Shown here: one piece after another, positions 1-6,531 of the stretch
Layout: the number at the start of each line of letters is the position of its first letter
How positions within the stretch are numbered: position 1 is the first letter of the stretch
NCBI GenBank assembly: GCA_019635535.1
Contig: JAHBZH010000001.1
Span: 1,764,995 to 1,828,994 of the forward strand
Direction of reading: 5' to 3'
Length of the DNA: 64,000 nt
DNA from: Sphingomonas sp.
Lineage (GTDB): Bacteria; Pseudomonadota; Alphaproteobacteria; Sphingomonadales; Sphingomonadaceae
Made by a program: the position numbers and the translations under genes
Notes under the pieces: model-generated
Database searches by the model: none
What the model was told of the DNA's origin: nothing
What the model saw: the letters and a program-made list of their open reading frames with translations, nothing else

Positions 1-639
1 CCAGCTCACGCTCGGCCGGCCGGCCGCACCGACCAAGGCGCGCCACGGGAAGGTCCGGATGTCGCCAGCCGTGCGGATCGTGATCATGCCCACCGCCCCG
101 CGCGCGGCCGCCATGCGCGCCTTGCCGGAGCTGAGATGCGCGCCGACGTCGCTGGCCGTGCCGGCGGGATAGCCGCTCAGCGCCACCACCACCTTGCCGC
201 GCACGTCCAGTCCCGCATAATCGTCGAAGCCGATGCCGGGCGCATCGATGCCGTAGCCGACGAACACGGCCGGCGCGGTCAGGTCGAGCGCAGACGTGTC
301 GGCGCTGGCGCGGATCAAGATGTGGCTGCCCTGGTCGAAGGTCCGTCCGCCGATGGTGAGGCGCGGCGTGCCGGCGAGGCTGGAGCGGACGAACTGGATA
401 TTCTGGAACCAGCCGCCATTCGCGCCCGGCCGCAAGCCCAGCCCCTCGAACTGTGTCGCGACATAATGGGCCGCGATGTCGTAGCCGCGCGTGCCGGCCT
501 CGCGTCCTTCCAGCAGGTCATTGCCCAGGAAAGCAACATGGGAGCGGAAGGCCTCGGCGGTGAAGACCGGTTCTTCGGCCGCGGCGGAAACGGAAAGCGA
601 CAGCGCGGCGAAACCGACGAGCAGGCTCTTGAAATGCAT
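1..639 (-). CDS. M28-family peptidase, N-terminal part (truncated by window edge)
   Basis: The 213 visible codons run off the left edge in frame, so the C-terminus is missing. The start ATG at 639 is preceded by a G-rich stretch and begins a clear signal peptide (MHFKSLLVGFAALSLSVSAA), so the product is exported. The following FRSHVAFLGNDLLEGREAGT segment, with TRGYDIAAHYVATQFEGLGL, is the typical N-terminus of M28 zinc aminopeptidases. Residues around 110-200 (VFVGYGIDAPGIGFDDYAGL, then KVVVALSGYP) resemble the inserted PA domain. The zinc ligands lie in the missing half, so catalytic competence cannot be judged. The likely role is periplasmic peptide degradation. It is divergent from the next gene with 171 bp between them. 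Confidence 0.78.
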   Translation of the reverse strand, partial: MHFKSLLVGFAALSLSVSAAAEEPVFTAEAFRSHVAFLGNDLLEGREAGTRGYDIAAHYVATQFEGLGLRPGANGGWFQNIQFVRSSLAGTPRLTIGGRTFDQGSHILIRASADTSALDLTAPAVFVGYGIDAPGIGFDDYAGLDVRGKVVVALSGYPAGTASDVGAHLSSGKARMAAARGAVGMITIRTAGDIRTFPWRALVGAAGRPSVSW

Positions 640-810
640 GAAACGGATCCCCCGGAACTGGTGTGGCATTGGCCTAATGCACTTGGGCGGAGCTTGCAAC
701 GCCGTCGCCAAGCTGAACGCCCGCCAACAGCGCCAGTCAGCTTCTGTTCAACCCATCTATGGAAAACAACGTTTCGTCGCACGGTGAACCGCGACAAGGG
801 AGTAAGAACG

Positions 811-1065
811 ATGTCGGTCTCGATCTTCGGAAAGCGTGGCAAGGCCCATCTCAGCGATCCTGCGCTGCGCGGCTATCACGTCGTCTATCGCGAGAACGAG
901 GTGAACCATTGCCCCGGCTGCGGCCGTTCGCACTGGTATGTCGGCCGGCTTTCGGCGGAATGCGGCTTCTGCGGCACCGCGCTGCCGCGCATCGAGGGCA
1001 TGGCGATTGGTGCCGGCCTGTTCCGCGTCATGCGCCGCCCGGACGAACTCGCCCAGGCCGCCTGA
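811..1065 (+). CDS. small zinc-ribbon-like conserved protein, 84 aa
   Basis: The start ATG at 811 is chosen because AGGGAG lies 8-13 bases upstream; longer in-frame extensions overlap the divergent peptidase promoter region. The protein has two CxxC-type knuckles: HCPGCGRSHWYVG at about residues 33-45 and CGFCGTALP at about 51-59. This is the layout of a rubredoxin-like zinc ribbon. There is no signal peptide or membrane segment. A hydrophobic stretch GMAIGAGLFRVM follows the ribbon. I do not recognise a named family; a small cytosolic metal-binding or nucleic-acid-binding protein is the most that can be said. A GC-rich hairpin follows the stop codon. Confidence 0.72.
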   Translation: MSVSIFGKRGKAHLSDPALRGYHVVYRENEVNHCPGCGRSHWYVGRLSAECGFCGTALPRIEGMAIGAGLFRVMRRPDELAQAA

Positions 1066-1080
1066 GCATTGCCCCTTGAA

Positions 1081-1108
1081 GCCGTTGCCGCACGCTCGCG
1101 GCAACGGC
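1081..1108 (+). terminator. GC-rich hairpin after the zinc-ribbon gene
   Basis: GCCGTTGCCGC (1081-1091) and GCGGCAACGGC (1098-1108) form a perfect 11-bp stem with a 6-nt loop, 15 nt after the stop codon. The following bases are not T-rich, so it may be a weak intrinsic terminator. It also separates the small gene from the tRNA promoter. Confidence 0.5.
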
Positions 1109-1110
1109 GC

Positions 1111-1138
1111 TTGCCCTCTGTGTCATCGCTGCTATAGA
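1111..1138 (+). promoter_or_regulatory. putative sigma70 promoter of tRNA-Leu
   Basis: TTGCCC at 1111-1116 and TATAGA at 1133-1138 are separated by 16 bp. The -10 ends 20 bp before the tRNA 5' end. Identified by pattern only. Confidence 0.5.
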
Positions 1139-1158
1139 CGCCGCCTTGCCGGCCTCAT

Positions 1159-1243
1159 GCGGGCGTGGCGGAACTGGTAGACGCGCCAGGTTTAGGTCCT
1201 GGTATCGAAAGATGTGGGGGTTCGAGTCCCTTCGCCCGCACCA
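1159..1243 (+). tRNA. tRNA-Leu (anticodon TAG)
   Basis: An 85-nt class II tRNA with acceptor strands GCGGGCG and CGCCCGC, an encoded CCA end (1241-1243), the anticodon loop TTTAGGT with anticodon TAG at 1193-1195, and a T-arm containing GGTTCGAGTCCC. The long variable arm fits leucine. It decodes CUA. Confidence 0.97.
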
Positions 1244-1306
1244 GCCTTCCGTCATCGCCCCGCCCGAAGGCGCCGCCACAAGCTGACATGAAGGTTTGAT
1301 TTCGAG

Positions 1307-2815
1307 ATGCAGACTGTCGAGACGTTGAACGAGGGCCTGAAGCGCGCCTATCGGCTCACCATTCCCGCCAAGGACATCAATGCGCGCGTCGATGCCGAGC
1401 TGAAGTCGGTCGCGCCGCAGGTCCGGATGCCCGGCTTCCGCCCCGGCAAGGTTCCGGCCAACCTCATTCGCAAGATGCACGGCCCCGCGCTCGAGCAGCA
1501 GGCGCTGGAGAACGCGGTGCAGGACGGCGTCCAGAAGCTGATCGCCGAGCAGAAGATCCGCCCCGCCATGCAGCCGGCCGTGTCGCTGGAAGAAGGTGGC
1601 GAAGGCAAGGACGCGGTCGTCACCGTCGAGGTCGAGACGCTGCCGGACGTGCCGGAAGCGAAGCTGGACGGACTCAAGATCGATCGGCTGACCGTTCCCG
1701 CCTCCGATGCGATGCTGGACGAGGCGGTCGCGCGGCTGGCCGAGGGCCAGAAGAGCTTCGATCCGGCCCCGGCCGCGCGCAAGGCGGCGACCGGCGATCT
1801 CGTGATCATGGACTTCGAGGGCAAGGTCGACGGCGAACCGTTCGACGGCGGTAAGGGCGAGGGCATGTCGATCGAGCTCGGCTCGGGCCGACTGATCCCC
1901 GGCTTCGAGGACCAGCTCGTCGGCGTGAAGGCCAATGACGAGACCCAGGTGAAGGTCACCTTCCCGGACGAATATCCGGTCGATTATCTGAAGGGCCGCG
2001 AGGCGGTGTTCGACGTCGTCGTGAACGAGGTGCAGACGCCGCGCCCGTTCAAGGCGGACGACGCTTTCGCCCAGTCGATGGGCCTGGAGGGGATCGCTCA
2101 GCTGCGCGAGCTGCTGAAGGGCCAGGTGGAGCAGGAGCTGAACGGCCTTACCCGCACCCACATGAAGCGCCAGCTGCTCGACCAGCTCGCCGCGTCCCAC
2201 GATTTCCCGGTGCCGGAATCGATGGTCGAGGCCGAATTCGATCAGATCTGGCGCCAGCTCGACCATGAGGCGGGCCACGAGGAGGATCCCGCCGCCGCGC
2301 GCGCCGAGATGGAGGCCGAGAAGGACGAGTATCGCGCCATCGCCGAGCGCCGCGTGCGTCTCGGCCTGCTCCTGTCCGAGATCGGCCAGCAGCGCGGCGT
2401 GCAGGTCAGTCCGCAGGAGATGAACCAGCTCGTCATGCAGGCGGCGCAGCAATACAAGCCGGAGGACCGGCAGCGCTTCGTCGAATATGTCCAGGGCACG
2501 CCGATGGCCGCCGCCCAGCTGCGCGCGCCCCTGTTCGAGGACAAGGTGGTCGATGTGCTGTTCGAAGGCGCCGAGATCACCGACCGCGAAGTGACCCGCG
2601 ATGAATTGCAGGAAGCGATCGAGGCCGAGGACGGCCATGTCCACGGCCCGGGCTGCGGCCACGATCATCACGATCACGGCGCCAAGTCCAAGAAGGCGGC
2701 GGCGAAGAAGCCGGCCGCCAAGAAGGCCGCGCCCGCCGAGGACAAGGCGGAAAAACCCGCCAAGGCTCCGGCCAAGAGGACTCCGGCGAAGAAGCCGGCC
2801 GCGAAAAAGGCCTAA
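1307..2815 (+). CDS. tig: trigger factor with extended His-rich and Lys/Ala-rich tail
   Basis: Ribosome-associated chaperone and peptidyl-prolyl isomerase that meets nascent chains at the exit tunnel. The N-terminal ribosome-binding domain carries the MPGFRPGKVP signature at about residues 42-52. An FKBP-type domain (GDLVIMDFEGKVDGEPFDGG through LIPGFEDQLVG) lies at about 163-235, followed by the helical arms domain. The protein has 502 residues, against about 430-450 for the usual family member. The excess is a tail at 444-502: first six His and one Cys in 15 residues (HVHGPGCGHDHHDHG), then 44 residues of almost pure Lys/Ala/Pro resembling histone H1-like tails. The gene stands at the head of the tig-clpP-clpX-lon-HU proteostasis region. 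A strong hairpin follows the stop. Confidence 0.96.
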   Translation: MQTVETLNEGLKRAYRLTIPAKDINARVDAELKSVAPQVRMPGFRPGKVPANLIRKMHGPALEQQALENAVQDGVQKLIAEQKIRPAMQPAVSLEEGGEGKDAVVTVEVETLPDVPEAKLDGLKIDRLTVPASDAMLDEAVARLAEGQKSFDPAPAARKAATGDLVIMDFEGKVDGEPFDGGKGEGMSIELGSGRLIPGFEDQLVGVKANDETQVKVTFPDEYPVDYLKGREAVFDVVVNEVQTPRPFKADDAFAQSMGLEGIAQLRELLKGQVEQELNGLTRTHMKRQLLDQLAASHDFPVPESMVEAEFDQIWRQLDHEAGHEEDPAAARAEMEAEKDEYRAIAERRVRLGLLLSEIGQQRGVQVSPQEMNQLVMQAAQQYKPEDRQRFVEYVQGTPMAAAQLRAPLFEDKVVDVLFEGAEITDREVTRDELQEAIEAEDGHVHGPGCGHDHHDHGAKSKKAAAKKPAAKKAAPAEDKAEKPAKAPAKRTPAKKPAAKKA

Positions 2816-2826
2816 CCAGGAATTAA

Positions 2827-2849
2827 CCCTCCTCCGTCATGGAGGAGGG
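2827..2849 (+). terminator. perfect hairpin between tig and the glycosyltransferase
   Basis: CCCTCCTCC (2827-2835), loop GTCAT, GGAGGAGGG (2841-2849) make a 9-bp perfect stem 11 nt after the tig stop. No T-run follows, so it may be an attenuator or mRNA-end stabiliser rather than a full terminator. It ends 20 nt before the next start codon. Confidence 0.45.
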
Positions 2850-2869
2850 GATTTCCGGGGGGATCGGCA

Positions 2870-3808
2870 TTGGCTCAGCAGCAACCACGCATCGCCGTCC
2901 TGCTCCCCTGCTACAATGAGGAAGCGGCGATCGCGCGCACCGTGATCTCCTTCCGCGCCGCGCTGCCCGACGCCGTCATCTACGTTTACGACAATAACAG
3001 CTCGGACCGCACCGCCGAGGTCGCCGCCGCCGCCGGCGCGATCGTCCGCGCCGAGAAGATGCAGGGCAAGGGCCATGTCGTGCGCCGCATGTTCGCCGAT
3101 GTGGAGGCCGATATCTATGTGATGGCCGATGGCGACGCCACCTACGACGCCGCCGCGGCGCCCGCTCTCGTCGCCAAGCTGGTCGACGAACGGCTCGACA
3201 TGGTGGTCGCCGCGCGCCAGTCGGAAGTGGAGGAGGCCTATCGGCGCGGCCACCGGCTCGGCAACCGGCTGTTCACCGGGCTCCTGGCGCGCCTGTTCGG
3301 CCGCAGCTTCACCGACATCTTCTCCGGCTACCGCATCTTCTCGCGCCGTTTCGTCAAGTCTTTCCCAGCCTTGTCGGCGGGCTTTGAGACGGAAACCGAG
3401 ATCTCCGTCCACGCGCTGGAGCTGGCCATGCCGGTCGGCGAGGTGGTGACGGCCTATGGCGCGCGGCCCGAAGGCTCGGTGTCGAAGCTCTCCACCTGGC
3501 GCGACGGCTGGCGCATCGCGAAGACGATCATCCATCTGTTCCGGCTGGAGCGACCGGTCCTCTTCTACGGCTGGATCGCGGTCCTGCTCGGCCTGGCCGC
3601 GCTGATCCTCGCCGTCCCGCTCGCCATCACCTACGCGCAAACCGGCCTTGTGCCGCGCTTCCCGACCGCGATCCTCGCCACCGGCCTGACGCTTCTCGCC
3701 GCCTTGAGCTTCTTCACCGGCCTCATCCTCGACACGGTGGTGCGCGGCCGCCGGGAAGTCCGCCGCCTCCACTATCTCGGCCTGCCGGGGCCGGGCGGGG
3801 AGGGCTGA
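2870..3808 (+). CDS. family-2 glycosyltransferase with two C-terminal membrane segments
   Basis: The protein has 312 residues. The N-terminal GT-A domain opens with IAVLLPCYNEEAAI and carries the nucleotide-sugar binding DNNSSD and the metal-binding MADGDATYD (about residue 87), followed by FTDIFSGYRIFSRRFVKSFP. This is the pattern of dolichyl/undecaprenyl-phosphate glycosyltransferases of the DPM1/ArnC type. Two hydrophobic helices at about 230-255 and 263-290 anchor it in the inner membrane. The start is TTG at 2870, behind the G-rich run GGGGGGAT; the nearest ATG (2839) is out of frame. The likely role is transfer of a sugar from a nucleotide donor to a lipid carrier. The acceptor is unknown. 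It sits alone between tig and clpP, which are neighbours in many relatives. Confidence 0.85.
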   Translation: MAQQQPRIAVLLPCYNEEAAIARTVISFRAALPDAVIYVYDNNSSDRTAEVAAAAGAIVRAEKMQGKGHVVRRMFADVEADIYVMADGDATYDAAAAPALVAKLVDERLDMVVAARQSEVEEAYRRGHRLGNRLFTGLLARLFGRSFTDIFSGYRIFSRRFVKSFPALSAGFETETEISVHALELAMPVGEVVTAYGARPEGSVSKLSTWRDGWRIAKTIIHLFRLERPVLFYGWIAVLLGLAALILAVPLAITYAQTGLVPRFPTAILATGLTLLAALSFFTGLILDTVVRGRREVRRLHYLGLPGPGGEG

Positions 3809-3831
3809 CCGGCCGGAGCGCATCGTCGGGG

Positions 3832-3860
3832 CTTGAACCTTCGCGCCAATGCTCCGATGT
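3832..3860 (+). promoter_or_regulatory. putative sigma32-like promoter of clpP
   Basis: CTTGAA at 3832-3837 exactly matches the heat-shock -35 core. After 15 bp comes TCCGATGT (3853-3860), a partial match to the CCCCATNT -10. clpP is heat-inducible in many proteobacteria. Pattern match only. Confidence 0.5.
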
Positions 3861-3899
3861 TCGTCACGGCAACCTTCGAAACGGGAATCTCACTCCATC

Positions 3900-4538
3900 A
3901 TGGACCATCAGGACATCGCCGCCGGGCTCGTGCCCATCGTCATCGAGCAGTCGAATCGCGGCGAGCGCAGCTTCGACATCTATTCGCGGCTGCTGCGCGA
4001 GCGGATCATCTTCGTGACCGGCGGGGTCGAGGACCATATGGCCTCGCTGATCACCGCCCAGCTCCTCTATCTGGAGAGCGAGAATCCCAAGAAGGACATC
4101 TACATGTACATCAACTCGCCGGGCGGCGTCGTCACGGCGGGCATGGCGATCCATGACACGATGAACTACATCCGCCCGCGCGTCGGCACGGTCTGCATCG
4201 GCCAGGCCGCCTCGATGGGCGCCTTCCTGCTCTCGGCCGGCGAGCCGGGCATGCGCGTCGCGCTCACCAATGCGCGGATCATGATCCATCAGCCGTCGGG
4301 CGGCGCGCAGGGCATGGCGACCGACATCGAGATCCAGGCCAAGGAAATCCTGCGCATCCGGCACCGGATGAACGAGCTGATGGCCCATTATACCGGCCAG
4401 ACGATCGAGGAGATCGAGAAGAATGTCGAACGCGACAAGTTCTTCTCGGCCCCCGAGGCCAAGGCGTTCGGCCTGGTCGACGAGGTCTTCGACAAGCGCC
4501 CGACCCCGGCGGACGAGGAAACGGCGAAGGCTGCCTGA
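3900..4538 (+). CDS. clpP: ATP-dependent Clp protease proteolytic subunit ClpP
   Basis: Serine peptidase (S14) that assembles a two-ring tetradecamer and degrades substrates unfolded by ClpX or ClpA. The 212 residues show the catalytic triad: Ser105 in GQAASMGAF, His130 in MIHQPSGG and Asp179 in ERDKF. The start ATG at 3900 gives [20 protein letters not shown], close to the usual N-terminus; extending to 3849 adds 17 residues without family character. In most relatives clpX follows directly. Here about 3.5 kb containing a repeat, one small gene and a restriction-modification island separates the two, so clpX probably needs its own promoter. Confidence 0.97.
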   Translation: MDHQDIAAGLVPIVIEQSNRGERSFDIYSRLLRERIIFVTGGVEDHMASLITAQLLYLESENPKKDIYMYINSPGGVVTAGMAIHDTMNYIRPRVGTVCIGQAASMGAFLLSAGEPGMRVALTNARIMIHQPSGGAQGMATDIEIQAKEILRIRHRMNELMAHYTGQTIEEIEKNVERDKFFSAPEAKAFGLVDEVFDKRPTPADEETAKAA

Positions 4539-4668
4539 AGTCCGAAGGACCGGACAGTGCGGGGTACTGTCCGAGGCTGCCTGAAGCCGTTTGCGAAAGC
4601 CGCGTGAAGTCCGAAGGGCCGGACAGTGCGGGGTACTTCCGGCGCGGTTTTGGCCGTTTGCGAAAGCG
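4536..4668 (+). repeat. tandem duplication of about 68 bp after clpP
   Basis: A 33-bp block at 4536-4568 recurs at 4605-4637 with one mismatch (GAAGGACC versus GAAGGGCC). A 15-bp block GCCGTTTGCGAAAGC at 4586-4600 recurs at 4653-4667. The period is 67-69 bp. Copy one contains the hairpin GGACAGT-GCGGGGT-ACTGTCC (4552-4572); copy two has lost the right arm. The repeat begins within the clpP stop codon. Confidence 0.85.
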
Positions 4669-4676
4669 GCCTGAGG

Positions 4677-4928
4677 TCAGTCTTCGGCGGGGCCGAGCCG
4701 CTCCAGCTCGGCGTCAAGCCTCGCCGTCAGCGCGGCGGCATCGAGCGGCGTCAGCTTCTGCGCCAGCACGTTGAAGGTGCGGACCTTCCAGCCGAGCAGC
4801 CGGGCGCTCCACGGATGCGTTTCCGCTCCGGCCAGAGCCTCGATCGTCTCCATCATCTCGGCCCGCGCCGCCGTGTCGCTGGAGCGCGGCGGCGGCGCCG
4901 GCAGCTCGCCGAACAGATCGTACTGCAT
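4677..4928 (-). CDS. conserved small protein of unknown function, 83 aa
   Basis: The 83-residue product starts MQYDLFGELPAPPP and is otherwise helical, with MMETIEALAGAETHPWSARL and LTPLDAAALTARLDAELERL. There is no signal peptide, cysteine motif or membrane segment. ATG 4928 is preferred over GTG 4946 and TTG 4934 because the MxYDLFG beginning looks like a genuine N-terminus. Codon use is GC-rich like the chromosome, unlike the restriction genes next to it, so it is probably native and marks the left edge of the island. I do not recognise the family. Its stop lies just beyond the 68-bp duplication. Confidence 0.6.
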   Translation of the reverse strand: MQYDLFGELPAPPPRSSDTAARAEMMETIEALAGAETHPWSARLLGWKVRTFNVLAQKLTPLDAAALTARLDAELERLGPAED

Positions 4929-5089
4929 CGACAAACACTGGATCACGGTTGGCGCAGGCGATCAACATCTGCATTCAGCCGTTCCAAAGGTTCCCACAGT
5001 CCATTCCCGGCGGCTGGTTTCTGCACCGCTTGCGGGCGCTCTGAAGCGAACTCTATGGCCGAAGGGTAATTGGGAAGGTTGTTTTAATT

Positions 5090-5104
5090 GCGTAATCCAT
5101 ACGC
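5090..5104. promoter_or_regulatory. short palindrome upstream of vsr
   Basis: GCGTA (5090-5094), ATCCA, TACGC (5100-5104) form a perfect 5-bp inverted repeat in an AT-richer stretch 20 bp before the vsr start. It could be an operator for the HTH-bearing methyltransferase or part of the vsr promoter. The rest of 4929-5124 shows no gene. Confidence 0.3.
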
Positions 5105-5124
5105 ACCCTCAATTGGAGCGAGCT

Positions 5125-5577
5125 GTGGCAGACCGAATTAGCCCCGAGGTCCGAAGCGCCAATATGTCCCGCGTTCGGGGGCGTGACACGAAGCCGGAAA
5201 TTCGCGTTCGCAGTCTGCTACACCGGGTTGGCTACAGATTCCGGCTTCATCGCCGCGACTTGCCCGGTCGTCCTGACATTTTCCTTCCGAAGCATCGCCT
5301 GGCGGTTTTCGTACACGGGTGCTTCTGGCACGGGCATGAAGGGTGCAGGCGCGCCAAGCTGCCCGACACTCGCCCCGAATTCTGGGCGGCTAAGATCGCC
5401 GGGAACCGCGCGCGTGACGCCCGCGCCGTCGAAGCACTGGCGGTGCTGGGCATCGCGTCCGTGACACTTTGGGAATGCCAGCTTAAGGAAGACGACGCGA
5501 TCATCGCAAGGATCAGGGAAGTGACGAGGCGGAGCACGGGGGCGCATGGCGAGAAGACCGAGACAACAGGCACCTGA
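5125..5577 (+). CDS. vsr: very short patch repair (Vsr) DNA mismatch endonuclease
   Basis: Nicks 5' of the T in T:G mismatches created by deamination of 5-methylcytosine, protecting a Dcm-type methylated genome. The 150 residues begin ADRISPEVRSANMSRVRGRD, the family hallmark, followed by DTKPE. The catalytic Asp51 lies in LPGRPDIFLP. The structural zinc ligands are in FVHGCFWHGHEGC (Cys66, His71, Cys74) and LWECQL (Cys118). GTG 5125 is chosen because GGAG lies 6 bp upstream and the first residues match the family. The gene overlaps the HNH nuclease gene by 32 nt, implying translational coupling. A convergent C5-methyltransferase supplies the expected partner. Confidence 0.95.
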   Translation: MADRISPEVRSANMSRVRGRDTKPEIRVRSLLHRVGYRFRLHRRDLPGRPDIFLPKHRLAVFVHGCFWHGHEGCRRAKLPDTRPEFWAAKIAGNRARDARAVEALAVLGIASVTLWECQLKEDDAIIARIREVTRRSTGAHGEKTETTGT

Positions 5578-6502
5578 CGACATTCGCCGCCGCCTGATCG
5601 ACCTTTTGACGAACTTCGAACGGCACCTTCAGCATTCGGAGTTGCGTGTTCAGGTTCGGGAACTAATCCCGGCCAACCACCTGCTTCGTGATCTCGGCGC
5701 CTCGCTCTTACCGGACGGGGTCCAGCTTTCGGCGCGAGATCGCATTCTTGCCTATCTTCGGCGCTTCCCGGCCGTGGTGATCGACGGCGACGAACTTATG
5801 ATTGTCGCCGGGATCAGCGAATATGCCCGGCGCATCCGAGAACTTCGCGTGCAAGAGGGATGGCCGATCTTGTCCGGCGTCACGGCGAACGAGCTTCGCG
5901 ACGCCGGCGAGGAAGAAAGGTTGGAAGGGGAAGACCCGCTACCTCGCCTTCGCCCCGATCAATATGTGCTCATGGAAGACCGCCAGGACCGCGACGCGGC
6001 ATTCCGATGGAACCGCGCCAATCAAATCCGGCGGGGCAACGCCAGCGTCCGCAACAAGCTTTTGCAGTTCTTCAGGGAGAATGTCGGACAGCGGATCACG
6101 TCCGAAGAGCTTCGCTACGTCGCGGGCAACGTCACCGAATGGGCGCGGCGGACGCGCGAGCTCCGAACCGAAGAAGGCTGGCCGATTATCACCCGCAACA
6201 CGGGCGATCCCTCATTGCCCGTCGGCGCCTATGTCCTGGAGCGCGACGAACAGGCGCCGCCGCACGACCGGCACATTCCCGAGCTGGTCCGCCGCGAAGT
6301 CATGCAGCGCGACAATTGGTCCTGTCGTTGGCGCGGGTGCGGATGGCCGCACGGCTTCCCGCCAGCCGATCACCGTTTTCTGGAAGTCCATCATATCGAG
6401 CAGCACGCGCACGGCGGCGCGAATGAAGCCGACAATCTTGTGACGCTGTGTAACCTGCACCATGACGAAACGCACAGAACGGGCGCGCTCGACCTGGGAT
6501 AA
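5546..6502 (+). CDS. HNH endonuclease with duplicated winged-helix-like repeats, probable restriction enzyme
   Basis: The 318 residues contain two copies of a roughly 48-residue module. Copy one is at about 62-108 (RDRILAYLRRFPAVVIDGDE to ARRIRELRVQEGWPI). Copy two is at about 167-214 (VRNKLLQFFRENVGQRITSE to ARRTRELRTEEGWPI). Both look like winged-helix DNA-binding units. The C-terminal HNH domain at about 248-312 has Cys260 and Cys265, the FLEVHHIEQHAHGG core (His282/His283), Asn297 and Cys302 with LHHDETH. The gene overlaps vsr and faces the methyltransferase, so the inferred role is restriction of DNA not modified at that enzyme's site. The start ATG 5546 is inside vsr. Cleavage activity and specificity are not demonstrable from sequence. 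Confidence 0.85.
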   Translation: MARRPRQQAPDDIRRRLIDLLTNFERHLQHSELRVQVRELIPANHLLRDLGASLLPDGVQLSARDRILAYLRRFPAVVIDGDELMIVAGISEYARRIRELRVQEGWPILSGVTANELRDAGEEERLEGEDPLPRLRPDQYVLMEDRQDRDAAFRWNRANQIRRGNASVRNKLLQFFRENVGQRITSEELRYVAGNVTEWARRTRELRTEEGWPIITRNTGDPSLPVGAYVLERDEQAPPHDRHIPELVRREVMQRDNWSCRWRGCGWPHGFPPADHRFLEVHHIEQHAHGGANEADNLVTLCNLHHDETHRTGALDLG

Positions 6503-6531
6503 TCAGACGGAGCCGCGCATCTTGCCTCGGC

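Noticed and set aside
136..810. Long plus-strand open frame running into the zinc-ribbon gene
   Set aside because: It is antisense to a peptidase with a clear signal peptide and family sequence. The real gene begins at 811, where a ribosome-binding site is present.
1028..2677. 549-codon minus-strand frame opposite tig
   Set aside because: His/Leu/Asp/Arg-rich translation without any recognisable domain, typical of the antisense of a GC-rich gene. The tig product is unmistakable on the plus strand.
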